Shown: positions 1 through 6,569, counted from the first letter of the stretch. The stretch is DNA of 7,040 nt from Planctomycetota bacterium (GCA_030607345.1 JAUWKC010000088.1:1-7040), one strand, 5' to 3'. Program-made: numbers and translations. The notes: a model not told the origin generated them from the letters alone.

Positions 1-97
1 CGGTTCCCTGACCCTTGCCGTACGATGGCTCAGGCTCGGTAGTTTCTCTCAATGCGGTGGCCACGCCTTGATTGTTCTGGGCTGAATTTCCGAACAT
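1..97 (-). CDS. N-terminus of an unrecognised protein, cut by the window edge
   Basis: An open frame of 32 codons starts at ATG 97 and runs off the left edge without a stop. The product begins MFGNSAQNNQGVATALRETT and continues with a short Pro/Glu and Gly/Lys stretch. It is polar, with no signal peptide or membrane segment visible so far. The ATG is preceded, 8 nt away, by a purine-rich AAGGAAAGG ribosome site, which is why I chose it. The same frame is also open upstream to an ATG at 166, which would add 23 residues and leave only 31 bp after pilT, but that ATG has no good ribosome site. The ORF lies 100 bp after the pilT stop on the same strand, so it is probably the next operon gene. I do not recognise the family and infer no function. 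The start does not look like PilC, a secretin or a pilin. Confidence 0.5.
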   Translation of the reverse strand, partial: MFGNSAQNNQGVATALRETTEPEPSYGKGQGT

Positions 98-105
98 TCT
101 TTTAG

Positions 106-114
106 CCTTTCCTT
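106..114 (-). promoter_or_regulatory. Ribosome binding site deciding the start of the left-edge ORF
   Basis: On the minus strand the sequence reads AAGGAAAGG, then 8 nt, then the ATG at 97. This purine-rich match favours the 97 start over the in-frame ATG at 166, which has only a poor GCCGGA directly before it. Confidence 0.45.
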
Positions 115-197
115 TGCAGCAGCTTTCACTTAACTGCGTTAAGCCTGCTCCACTTGTTTGGTCCATTCCGGCGAATCAGCAGCCGGCGACGGTCTCG

Positions 198-1307
198 TCA
201 GTTAATTGAGAACTCCTTAGCTTCGTCCTCTTTTGAAGCAGAACCGACCATTGGTGCGAGCACTTTGTCCATTTTTCCAGGATTATTTGAACGTGCAACT
301 GCCTCTTCCCTGTCAAGATGCCCCTGTGAGTACATATCAGCTATGCTGTTATCCATAGTCTGCATACCCATCCTGCGGGAGGTCTCTATGATGTTGGGTA
401 TTTCGTAGATACGGTTCTCACGAATGCAGTTTCTCACCGCCGACGTGCACAGCAATATCTCGGTACACGGCACCATACCCGGAACATCTATTCGCCTGAA
501 CAGTGTCTGCGAGATGACCGCCTGCAGCGTGTTGGCCAGCATTGTGCGAATCTGGTTCTGCTGGCCGGCAGGGTAAATGTCGATAATACGCTCAATCGTC
601 TGGTAGGCATTGATTGTATGCAATGTGCTGAATACCAGGTGACCCGTCTCGGCCGCTGTGATTGTCGAGCTCGTCGTCTCAAGGTCACGCATCTCGCCTA
701 CGAGAATAATGTCCGGGTCCTGCCTCAATACGTGCCTAAGACCTGATGCGAAGTCCGGACAGTCCTCACCGATTTCACGCTGCTCAATCATACACATGTT
801 GTTCTCGAGGGCGTATTCGACCGGGTCTTCGAGTGTGATTATACGTTTACTAACCTTCTCATTTATCAGGCCGACCATCGAAGCCAGAGTAGTACTCTTG
901 CCAGAGCCGGTATGACCGGTAACCAGCACCAGGCCTCGCGGCAGTTCCGCCAGGTCCTTGGCAATCGACGGCAGGTGCAAATCGTCAATCCGAGGAACCT
1001 GGTTCGGGATAATTCTGAATGAAATTGCAATCGTGTCACGCTGATAGTGGGCGTTCACGCGGAACCTGTGACCGTCCTCGATGGTTGTTGAAAAATCGAG
1101 GTCTTGTTTTTCTTCCAATTTCTTGAACCTGTCCGGCCCAACCATCGAAAGAACCATTTCTTTCGCATTCTCGTTGCTGATGGCGTCGAAATCCGTCAGA
1201 ATCAGTTCGGTGTTCTTTCGCAGAACCGGGGGCATGCCGACGTTGATATGGACGTCACTTGCTTCTCTGTCTATGGCCTGGGCCAGGATTGATTTTATGT
1301 CCACCAT
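198..1307 (-). CDS. pilT: Type IV pilus retraction ATPase PilT
   Basis: This 369-residue hexameric secretion ATPase would drive pilus retraction (twitching) from the cytoplasmic face of the inner membrane. In order it shows a PilT-type N-terminal domain (start to about 110, with the ASDVHINVG motif at 16-24), Walker A GHTGSGKST at 131-139, the Asp box ITLEDPVEY at 157-165, Walker B DPDIILVGE at 197-205 with E205 as likely catalytic base, and the His box around TGHLVFSTLHT at 221-231. Near the C-terminus AVRNCIRE at 290-297 matches the AIRNLIRE motif needed for retraction in PilT and absent from PilB, which separates the two. Length is close to the family norm of 340-370. The start has a strong AAGGAG site 8 nt upstream. 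It follows pilB by 38 bp. Oddities are His in place of the usual Pro in Walker A and an acidic C-terminal tail. PilU is an alternative name, less likely given the retraction motif. Confidence 0.93.
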   Translation of the reverse strand: MVDIKSILAQAIDREASDVHINVGMPPVLRKNTELILTDFDAISNENAKEMVLSMVGPDRFKKLEEKQDLDFSTTIEDGHRFRVNAHYQRDTIAISFRIIPNQVPRIDDLHLPSIAKDLAELPRGLVLVTGHTGSGKSTTLASMVGLINEKVSKRIITLEDPVEYALENNMCMIEQREIGEDCPDFASGLRHVLRQDPDIILVGEMRDLETTSSTITAAETGHLVFSTLHTINAYQTIERIIDIYPAGQQNQIRTMLANTLQAVISQTLFRRIDVPGMVPCTEILLCTSAVRNCIRENRIYEIPNIIETSRRMGMQTMDNSIADMYSQGHLDREEAVARSNNPGKMDKVLAPMVGSASKEDEAKEFSIN

Positions 1308-1315
1308 TTTATGGT

Positions 1316-1321
1316 CTCCTT
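1316..1321 (-). promoter_or_regulatory. Strong ribosome binding site of pilT
   Basis: AAGGAG on the minus strand stands 8 nt before the pilT ATG at 1307. It is the strongest Shine-Dalgarno match among the operon genes, lies in the 38-bp gap after pilB, and fixes the pilT start. Confidence 0.6.
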
Positions 1322-1345
1322 CTATAAAGCATTGTTTTGGTTATG

Positions 1346-3238
1346 TTACTGGCCAACGTTTTCGACAAATACTTCCTCTTCCTTCTTTCCGTACACCTCG
1401 GTGACACGCAGCACTTCTTCTATTGTCGTCAGGCCCTGCTTGACTTTCTTAATGCCGTCATCGAACAGGCTCGAAGCTCCGGACTCATGGAAAACACGAC
1501 GCATATTACTGACCGACGGGTCCTGGTTAATGGTATCAGTAACTTTTTCATCAATAACCAGCAGTTCATAAATTCCCACTCTGCCCACATAGCCGGAACC
1601 TCGACAGCTATCACAACCGGCGCCGTGGAGCAGCTCCTCCGGCTTGACTCCCGCACGTTCGGCATACTTTTGCATGTTCTCAGGAATCTGGTAAGGCTCT
1701 GTGCACTTGGGGCAGATTTTCCTGACAAGCCGCTGGGCAAGCACCGCGTTGAGCGATGCCGCTATCAGGTAAGGCTCGATACCGATATTGACCAGTCTCG
1801 TTATGCTGCTCGCGGCGTCGTTCGTGTGCAGTGTCGAGAGGACCAGGTGCCCCGTCAATGCCGCCTGAACGGCTATACGTGCGGTCTCGTTGTCACGAAT
1901 CTCACCAATCATTATGACATCGGGGTCCTGACGCAGCAAAGACCGCAACGCCGAGGCAAACGTCATCCCTATCTTTTCACTGACCTGGACCTGGTTGCAA
2001 AAGTCCAGTTCGTATTCGACCGGGTCCTCAACGGTTGACACGTTGAACTTTTCACCGTCCATCTGACACAGCGACGAATACAGCGTGGTGCTCTTGCCGG
2101 AGCCGGTGGGGCCCGTCACGAGCAGTATCCCGTGAGGCAGTTTCACCTGCTCACCGAAAGTCTTCAGTGCATCGGGTTCCATTCCCAGGTGCTCCAGGCC
2201 TCGGATAATGGATTGACTGTCCAGCACCCTGATAACGACTTTTTCGCCGTGATTTGTCGGCAGCGTTGAGACCCTCAAATCGATGCCTCTGCCGGCGACA
2301 CGAACGGAAATTTTACCGTCCTGCGGCAGGCGACGCTCGGAAATGTCCAGATTCGACATTATCTTGATTCGGCTGACAATCGCAGGATGCATCTTCAGCG
2401 GCGACTGTTTCGTTTCAAAAAGCACACCGTCTATTCGGTACCTTATCTTGGTGAACTTATCCCTCGGTTCGATATGGATGTCACTGGCGCCTTCGTGTAT
2501 GGCATTGCTGATAAGGTAATTGACGAATTTAATAACGGGCGACTGGCCCGCCATCTTTTCAAGGTCTTCCGTTTCTTCCTGTTTGTCCTGAACGACTTCC
2601 ACATCGGTCATATCGCTGATAATATCATCCAGGCTGCCGTCCACCGGTTCTCCTTCATTAAGGGCCTCGCAGACGGCTTCTATGTCTTCCTGGCGGCAGA
2701 CCACCGGCCGCAGCTCCATGCCGGTTTGTCTTTTTACATCCTCCATTGCGAAGACGTTAGTCGGTTCGGAAGTCGCCACCACCAGCGTGCCCTCTTCCAT
2801 TGCGATGGGGCAGATGGAGCTGCTTCTTATGAAGTCAATATCCAGTTTCTCAAAGGCTTCCTTGTCAACGTCCTGTGCCGTTACGTGTCGAAACTCAAGG
2901 CCGCACAGCTCGGCCTTTGCCGTCAAGACGTCTTCCGCGCTGCACATATCTGCTTTCAGCAGCAGAACCGCGGCATCCGAGCCGGGCCTTGAAGACTGCT
3001 CCTGCCGAATTTCTGCCTCCTGCTCAGTGCTGATTTTGCCCAGCTCCAGCAGAACGTCCGCGACGTCACGAACGTGCGACTCGCTTGTTTCTTCCGGAAC
3101 GTAAAGCTCACTCAGACCGGCTATAGTCTCGTCTTCAGAGAAGCTATCTGTCGACGGCTCCGCTGCAACGAGCTCCTCACGGTCCTCTTGAGGCTCCGAC
3201 CGCTGTTCTGTCTTTTCAAATCCAAATTTCAGTTTCAT
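1346..3238 (-). CDS. pilB: Pilus assembly / type II secretion ATPase PilB/GspE
   Basis: This 630-residue cytoplasmic ATPase powers pilin polymerisation. An acidic, low-complexity N-terminus (about 1-55) is followed by a T2SSE_N/MshEN-like region (about 56-190). The core carries SDIHIEP at 252-258, the arginine-rich segments around RYRIDG (266-271) and RRLPQDG (302-308), Walker A GPTGSGKST at 376-384, an Asp box VEDPVEY at 403-409, Walker B DPDVIMIGE at 438-446 with E446, and a His box at 462-472. A tetracysteine zinc site (C509, C512, C542, C545) precedes the IYELL segment at 556-560. These mark the PilB/GspE branch rather than PilT. Length is typical (560-640). The ATG overlaps the stop of the upstream gene by four bases (ATGA) and has no clear ribosome site, so translational coupling is likely. 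GspE is an equal naming option; its place beside pilMNO and pilT favours PilB. Confidence 0.93.
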   Translation of the reverse strand: MKLKFGFEKTEQRSEPQEDREELVAAEPSTDSFSEDETIAGLSELYVPEETSESHVRDVADVLLELGKISTEQEAEIRQEQSSRPGSDAAVLLLKADMCSAEDVLTAKAELCGLEFRHVTAQDVDKEAFEKLDIDFIRSSSICPIAMEEGTLVVATSEPTNVFAMEDVKRQTGMELRPVVCRQEDIEAVCEALNEGEPVDGSLDDIISDMTDVEVVQDKQEETEDLEKMAGQSPVIKFVNYLISNAIHEGASDIHIEPRDKFTKIRYRIDGVLFETKQSPLKMHPAIVSRIKIMSNLDISERRLPQDGKISVRVAGRGIDLRVSTLPTNHGEKVVIRVLDSQSIIRGLEHLGMEPDALKTFGEQVKLPHGILLVTGPTGSGKSTTLYSSLCQMDGEKFNVSTVEDPVEYELDFCNQVQVSEKIGMTFASALRSLLRQDPDVIMIGEIRDNETARIAVQAALTGHLVLSTLHTNDAASSITRLVNIGIEPYLIAASLNAVLAQRLVRKICPKCTEPYQIPENMQKYAERAGVKPEELLHGAGCDSCRGSGYVGRVGIYELLVIDEKVTDTINQDPSVSNMRRVFHESGASSLFDDGIKKVKQGLTTIEEVLRVTEVYGKKEEEVFVENVGQ

Positions 3239-3918
3239 TCTGCTAACTTCAATATTATTTCCACTTTGTCGGTTTGGCTTTGACCACTTTCGAGCTTAAC
3301 GAAACTCTCGCCGATGTGGGCGACCTTAAAGTCCTTTATCGTATCCCCCTCGTAGAGCATCCTGTCGTCAATCATACAGCAATTGCCCTGTTCGGACCGA
3401 ATAATGCTCACCAGGGACAGCTCCTTCGCCTGCTGTTTCAGCATTTGCCTTCGCATAAGAGCAGCATCAATCGACTCGTCTTCTTGTCCACTGCCGGCGG
3501 TTCCGTCGGCCCGGCCCAAAAACAGGTCACGCTCGAACGGATTCTTGACCAGCTCGTTTACCTTTATCTGCTGGATATTGGAAAACTCGTAGAATTTCTG
3601 AACTATTCCATCCATTCGGTCGAAGATTTCGGTCTTGATTCCTGTAAGGCGGGTCAACGCCGCTTCAATCTGAGCTTCTGCGGTTTCGGCAACTGCCGCC
3701 TGGGCCTGTTGCGGCGTTGCCTTTTTTATCATGAACAAAAGGCATAACAGACCTGCGCCAAAGATGACTGCCAGGACGTACGTGGTCCTGCGCAGCTTCC
3801 TGGCCCTTGTACCCGTAGTAAGGTATTCCTGCTCCTCTGTCCGGCCGCTTCTGTCTGAGGCAGTCGGTTCCTGCATCGACGAGCCTGCCGGTCCCTGTTC
3901 TTTCATAAAAGACAACAT
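3235..3918 (-). CDS. PilP/GspC-like single-pass inner-membrane protein
   Basis: This 227-residue protein has a polar cytoplasmic N-terminus (1-46) rich in Ser, Glu and Arg, then one transmembrane segment at about 47-64 preceded by the basic stretch RARKLRRT. A periplasmic helical part (about 70-125) follows, then NPFERD at 126-131. The C-terminal domain at about 167-227 reads LSLVSII, then MIDDRMLYEGDTIKDFKV, then FVKLESG. That pattern of a self-image strand, a GD turn and a strand ending in a glycine is what the secretin-binding domain of PilP and GspC shows. Its position directly after pilMNO is the pilP slot. However, PilP is normally a lipoprotein, while this protein has no lipobox and resembles GspC in topology. 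I infer it connects the PilMNO platform to the secretin. The start at 3918 has GGAG 7 nt upstream; a second in-frame ATG lies at residue 5. Confidence in the family is moderate. Confidence 0.72.
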   Translation of the reverse strand: MLSFMKEQGPAGSSMQEPTASDRSGRTEEQEYLTTGTRARKLRRTTYVLAVIFGAGLLCLLFMIKKATPQQAQAAVAETAEAQIEAALTRLTGIKTEIFDRMDGIVQKFYEFSNIQQIKVNELVKNPFERDLFLGRADGTAGSGQEDESIDAALMRRQMLKQQAKELSLVSIIRSEQGNCCMIDDRMLYEGDTIKDFKVAHIGESFVKLESGQSQTDKVEIILKLAE

Positions 3919-4000
3919 AACTTATCTCCAATCGAATGCAAAAAGCTCTCAATTACCCCTGCGCTATCCGGACATCTCTGTTTGTTCGCATTCGCCTTTT

Positions 4001-4537
4001 TCAGCTCGGTTTGTTCTGGAAAAATATACTCACTATGAAATCAGTTGATATCTGACCTTCGTGATGGCTTTGTTTCTTTAGCTCAAGCTCGCGAATTTTC
4101 ATTATTCGGGGAAGCTTCTCCAACTCCAGAAGAAACGAGTAAAACGATGTGAAATTGCCAACGAGCTCCATTTTCAGCGGCTGTTCGACGTATCCGCTGT
4201 TGTTTTTCTTCTTGAGGGTTCTTATTGTTTTGGGTTTCAGACCCTGTTTTTCCGAAATTACGGTTACATCCCGCAGAACCTGGTCAATCTCACTTGTGGA
4301 CGGCACTTTACTTTCAAAAAACTTGATTGCCTCCTGCAGTTCCTCGAGCTGCTTGCTCAGGCCCTCCGCCGCGGAAGTCGCATCCTCGAAGTCGGCCAAT
4401 TTTGCCAGCTTTGCCTCCACCTGAGTTCTTTTCTCAGCCAGGCTCTTATTGGCGGGCTTAATCATAAATTGATACGCAATGCAGGCTACGCCCACAAGCA
4501 ATACGAAAAACACGACCTTTCTTAAAGCGCTTGTCAT
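4001..4537 (-). CDS. pilO: Type IV pilus inner-membrane alignment protein PilO
   Basis: This 178-residue protein has a very short cytoplasmic N-terminus, one transmembrane helix at about 7-24 (VVFFVLLVGVACIAYQF), a coiled-coil-like charged helix at about 30-75, and a small periplasmic alpha/beta domain from about 85 to the end. Two stretches match PilO: KVPSTSEIDQVLRDVTVISE at 77-96, the conserved region following the coiled coil, and MELVGNFTSFYSFLLELEKL at 123-142 followed by PRIMKI, the ferredoxin-like strand-helix-strand. Length is close to the family norm (about 180-210). In the family, PilO forms a heterodimer with PilN and contacts PilP. The ATG at 4537 has GAGGG 7 nt upstream. It lies 53 bp after pilN and 82 bp before the PilP/GspC-like gene. 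GspM is a structural homologue, but the PilM-PilN neighbours favour PilO. Confidence 0.85.
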   Translation of the reverse strand: MTSALRKVVFFVLLVGVACIAYQFMIKPANKSLAEKRTQVEAKLAKLADFEDATSAAEGLSKQLEELQEAIKFFESKVPSTSEIDQVLRDVTVISEKQGLKPKTIRTLKKKNNSGYVEQPLKMELVGNFTSFYSFLLELEKLPRIMKIRELELKKQSHHEGQISTDFIVSIFFQNKPS

Positions 4538-4590
4538 GGTTCTACCCTCTTACTAAATGACGTTTTGTTGCTCTTCGCCGCTCTTGCTTG

Positions 4591-5301
4591 TTAAAACTTG
4601 CATGTTGTGTTCACGGCCCTGAGCCTGATTTCCTCAATCTCTTGCTTTGTCAGTTGCACATCTTTGGCAATCATTGCCTTGAGTTTGAATCTTCTGTAAA
4701 CCGCATCATCAATCTGGTGCTCCTTCGACTCCACCAGTGAGACATTGTCCAACAGGGATGAACTGCTCAGTGACTGAATATATGTTGCGACCTGGCGGTC
4801 ACTCGGAGCAAGCCCTTCTATATCGATGTGCGTCTCCAACAGTTTTTCACGTGACACCGTTGCCTGGGCAAGTGCTTTGCCGGCTTGTGCCTTTTTGTAT
4901 TTGCTGGTGTTAACAGGCGAGGTTTTCCTCTTGGGCTCTGTTTGGAAAAGCTTCAGTCTCAGCAGCGATACACCCGATGGCAGGTTGTTTGTCACCGAGG
5001 CCAGCAGAACGCTTCTGGGAACCGCCTCAATCAGCTCCGCGGTTGTAAGTGCCGTTTTCATCATAGCCCTGCGCTTTGTCTGGAGCTGCTCGAATTGTTT
5101 TATCGCCTCCTGGGCCTCGGCTAATTTTGCGTTCACAAGCTGCTCTTTCGTCCTGAGAGCTCGCTGCCGCACCTTTATTACGACAAACGAACCGCCCAGC
5201 ACCGCCATTACGATGACAAAAAGAACGAGATACATCATGTTGGTCCTGCGTGATTCGTTGTTCTGAACATAATCATCAGGAACAAAGTTTATATTAGCCA
5301 T
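4591..5301 (-). CDS. pilN: Type IV pilus inner-membrane protein PilN
   Basis: This 236-residue protein opens with MANINFVPDDYVQNNESRRT. The INFVPDDY stretch corresponds to the conserved INLLP-type cytoplasmic peptide by which PilN docks in a groove of PilM. One transmembrane segment follows at about 23-43, then a charged helical coiled coil (about 45-80). The periplasmic domain starts with LPSGVSLLRLKL at 107-118 and resumes at HIDIEGLAPSDRQVATYIQS at 158-177. Between these lies a Lys/Ala/Thr-rich insert of roughly 35 residues not usual in PilN. The tail 215-236 extends past the domain. At 236 residues it is longer than the common 180-200. The ATG at 5301 has only a GGGG-type ribosome site, and a stop codon lies in frame just upstream, so no longer start is possible. 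Its neighbours pilM and pilO confirm the assignment; GspL C-terminal half is the distant alternative. Confidence 0.83.
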   Translation of the reverse strand: MANINFVPDDYVQNNESRRTNMMYLVLFVIVMAVLGGSFVVIKVRQRALRTKEQLVNAKLAEAQEAIKQFEQLQTKRRAMMKTALTTAELIEAVPRSVLLASVTNNLPSGVSLLRLKLFQTEPKRKTSPVNTSKYKKAQAGKALAQATVSREKLLETHIDIEGLAPSDRQVATYIQSLSSSSLLDNVSLVESKEHQIDDAVYRRFKLKAMIAKDVQLTKQEIEEIRLRAVNTTCKF

Positions 5302-5364
5302 TTTTCTTACCCCATAAGACCTTCGGCTTTTGTTATCTGACTTCTTCCGATTCCATTCGCCGCC

Positions 5365-5382
5365 GCCTGGCCCGTACCAGGC
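5365..5382. repeat. Perfect 6-bp inverted repeat between pilM and pilN
   Basis: GCCTGG and CCAGGC flank a 6-base loop in the 108-bp gap between the pilM stop and the pilN start. In the minus-strand transcript this would form a GC-rich hairpin. No T-tract follows, so it is not an intrinsic terminator. It might be an RNA-processing or stability element within the operon, which is inference. Confidence 0.4.
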
Positions 5383-5409
5383 TGTTTGCTTCGCTCCCTC
5401 GTGTTTCCT

Positions 5410-6393
5410 TTAGACCAGGCTCAGCCCGAAGGCAGTTGCCCAATTGGCGTCGGACTCTCTTCTGTCTATCTGCGCCTTCGATGGGTCCGGTATCTGTACA
5501 GCCACAAGACAGTCTCCTATTTGGGCCGGCATCTCCAGTTGTTTTGCTATTTGCCCGCATGTCTCTTTGCTCAGCGACTGGCCCGAAAGAAAAATCAGCC
5601 TCTCCAGGTGCGCCTCTTTGTACATCGAACAGAATTGCCGTCTGCACGCCGTCAGCTCCACTGCCAGTCTTGTCACCATTTCCTCGTCATCAAGATGTTG
5701 CGTCCCTATCGGTATCGTACGAGCAAAGAGCAGGTTCTCATGCCGGCACACAACAACGTTGGTCCGTCTGCTGTCTGTCTCCAGCAGCATCACGACCGCG
5801 TCAAGGTCGGCCTTGCGCCTGCCGAAGAACCTGGTATAGCTCGTTGTCAGCGCTGTCGGCCAGACACAGATAGACTTAATCTCCAGGTTCGCGTTCTCGT
5901 ATATCGCCAGGTGCCTGTTAACGACCTTGTTATCGACCGCCAGCACAACCGCGTTATTCTCCTCGGCAGCAATGTATTTTATCATCGCATCCGCCGCTTC
6001 GAACGGCAGCTTCTGTTTTGTTTTTGCAAGGATTACTTCCCGCATCTTACTTTTGTCCGCTGAGCTTTCGTTGCCGGGCCTTTTTATGTGGTCGATGAAT
6101 ACTTCACTCGCCGGTATCGAAGCGACCACCTCGCTGCCGTGAAACCTCCCGTTGCAAATCGACTCACGTATGGCTTCGATAGCCCATCTCTGCCAGATGC
6201 CCGTTCCACTCTTAACTTCGTCCGGTCGATTCTTGACGGCCCCCGCCAGCAGTGTCACCCCATCGCCGTTATCGCTGAGTTGCGCCATCCTCACACTATC
6301 ATCGCTGATGTCAATTCCAATCGGGCCACAACCCTTGATATGTCCCAGAAGCCCAACCGTTGAACATTCGTGGTTCTTGAAAAACCAGACCAT
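5410..6393 (-). CDS. pilM: Type IV pilus actin-like ATPase PilM
   Basis: This 327-residue protein has the actin/FtsA-like fold signature of PilM. PIGIDISDDSVRMAQL at 24-39 is the first phosphate-binding hairpin. VVASIPASEVFIDHIKRP at 89-106 matches the PilM strand with Pro, and KLPFEAADAMIKY at 128-140 matches its usual P-F segment. LLETDSRRTNVVV at 203-215 followed by RTIPIGTQHL at 225-234 corresponds to the second phosphate loop and the SIPIGG region. The C-terminus NWATAFGLSL at 317-326 is a typical PilM ending. In the family PilM is cytoplasmic, binds ATP and recruits PilN. It is the first gene of the cluster and a GAGAGAG ribosome site stands 7 nt before the ATG. Length is slightly below the common 340-355. 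Oddities are a cysteine-containing N-terminal extension of about 20 residues before the hairpin, and ETD where DIG is usual in the second loop. Confidence 0.88.
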   Translation of the reverse strand: MVWFFKNHECSTVGLLGHIKGCGPIGIDISDDSVRMAQLSDNGDGVTLLAGAVKNRPDEVKSGTGIWQRWAIEAIRESICNGRFHGSEVVASIPASEVFIDHIKRPGNESSADKSKMREVILAKTKQKLPFEAADAMIKYIAAEENNAVVLAVDNKVVNRHLAIYENANLEIKSICVWPTALTTSYTRFFGRRKADLDAVVMLLETDSRRTNVVVCRHENLLFARTIPIGTQHLDDEEMVTRLAVELTACRRQFCSMYKEAHLERLIFLSGQSLSKETCGQIAKQLEMPAQIGDCLVAVQIPDPSKAQIDRRESDANWATAFGLSLV

Positions 6394-6479
6394 ATCGATA
6401 CTCTCTCAGTGCCGATTAGCCGACAAACTTTCCACTGCCAAAGCCGTCTTCCGTACCCAAATAATCGTTCCAACTCGAT

Positions 6480-6502
6480 GCCTGCATTAGGTTTAATCAG
6501 GC
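6480..6502. repeat. Hairpin in the putative pilM leader
   Basis: GCCTG and CAGGC enclose ATTA and TAAT around a four-base loop, with one bulged base at 6485. This makes nine base pairs in total. It lies about 90 bp before the pilM start. On the plus strand it is followed by CTTTT, which gives a weak terminator look in the antisense direction. On the minus strand it would fold in the pilM leader RNA. Confidence 0.45.
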
Positions 6503-6514
6503 TTTTCAAGCGAT

Positions 6515-6525
6515 GCCCGACGGGC
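6515..6525. repeat. Short GC palindrome near the pilM promoter candidate
   Basis: GCCCG-A-CGGGC is an 11-base palindrome centred on 6520, about 15 bases downstream of the candidate -10 box. As DNA it could be an operator half-pair; as RNA it gives a four-base-pair stem with a three-base loop. The role is unknown. Confidence 0.3.
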
Positions 6526-6539
6526 CTAATACCAAGTAA

Positions 6540-6569
6540 AATATATGAAACACAACCAGCCTAAGCCAA
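6540..6569 (-). promoter_or_regulatory. Weak sigma-70-type promoter candidate for the pil operon
   Basis: On the minus strand TTGGCT (6564-6569) and TATATT (6540-6545) are separated by 18 bases. Each box matches the consensus in four or five of six positions. Transcription from here would give a leader of about 140 nt containing both hairpins before pilM. No sigma-54 GG-N10-GC site with correct spacing was seen in the gap. Confidence 0.25.

Noticed and set aside
1337..2038. Long plus-strand open frame of 233 codons
   Set aside because: It lies wholly opposite the ATPase core of pilB, whose motifs are intact. The product is Arg/His/Cys-rich without a recognisable domain, as expected of an antisense shadow.
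2387..2992. Plus-strand open frame of 201 codons
   Set aside because: It is antisense to the pilB N-terminal half; no ribosome site or domain supports it.
3933..3994. Inverted repeat CGAATGC / GCATTCG between pilO and the PilP/GspC-like gene
   Set aside because: Seven pairs around a 48-base loop in an 82-bp spacer is within chance expectation, and no T-tract or other signal accompanies it.
5386..6063. Long plus-strand open frame of 225 codons
   Set aside because: It is antisense to pilM, which has clear family motifs; the product shows no family pattern.
6291..6509. Minus-strand 72-codon frame overlapping the pilM start
   Set aside because: It starts at a TTG without a ribosome site and overlaps the pilM N-terminus in another frame. 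The pilM start has its own GAGAGAG site and family-like N-terminus.
6394..6560. c-di-GMP riboswitch before pilM
   Set aside because: These switches often precede pilus genes, so I looked for the conserved AAACC, GGGACGCAAAGCC and receptor-loop segments of GEMM-I; only isolated fragments appear, not in order.
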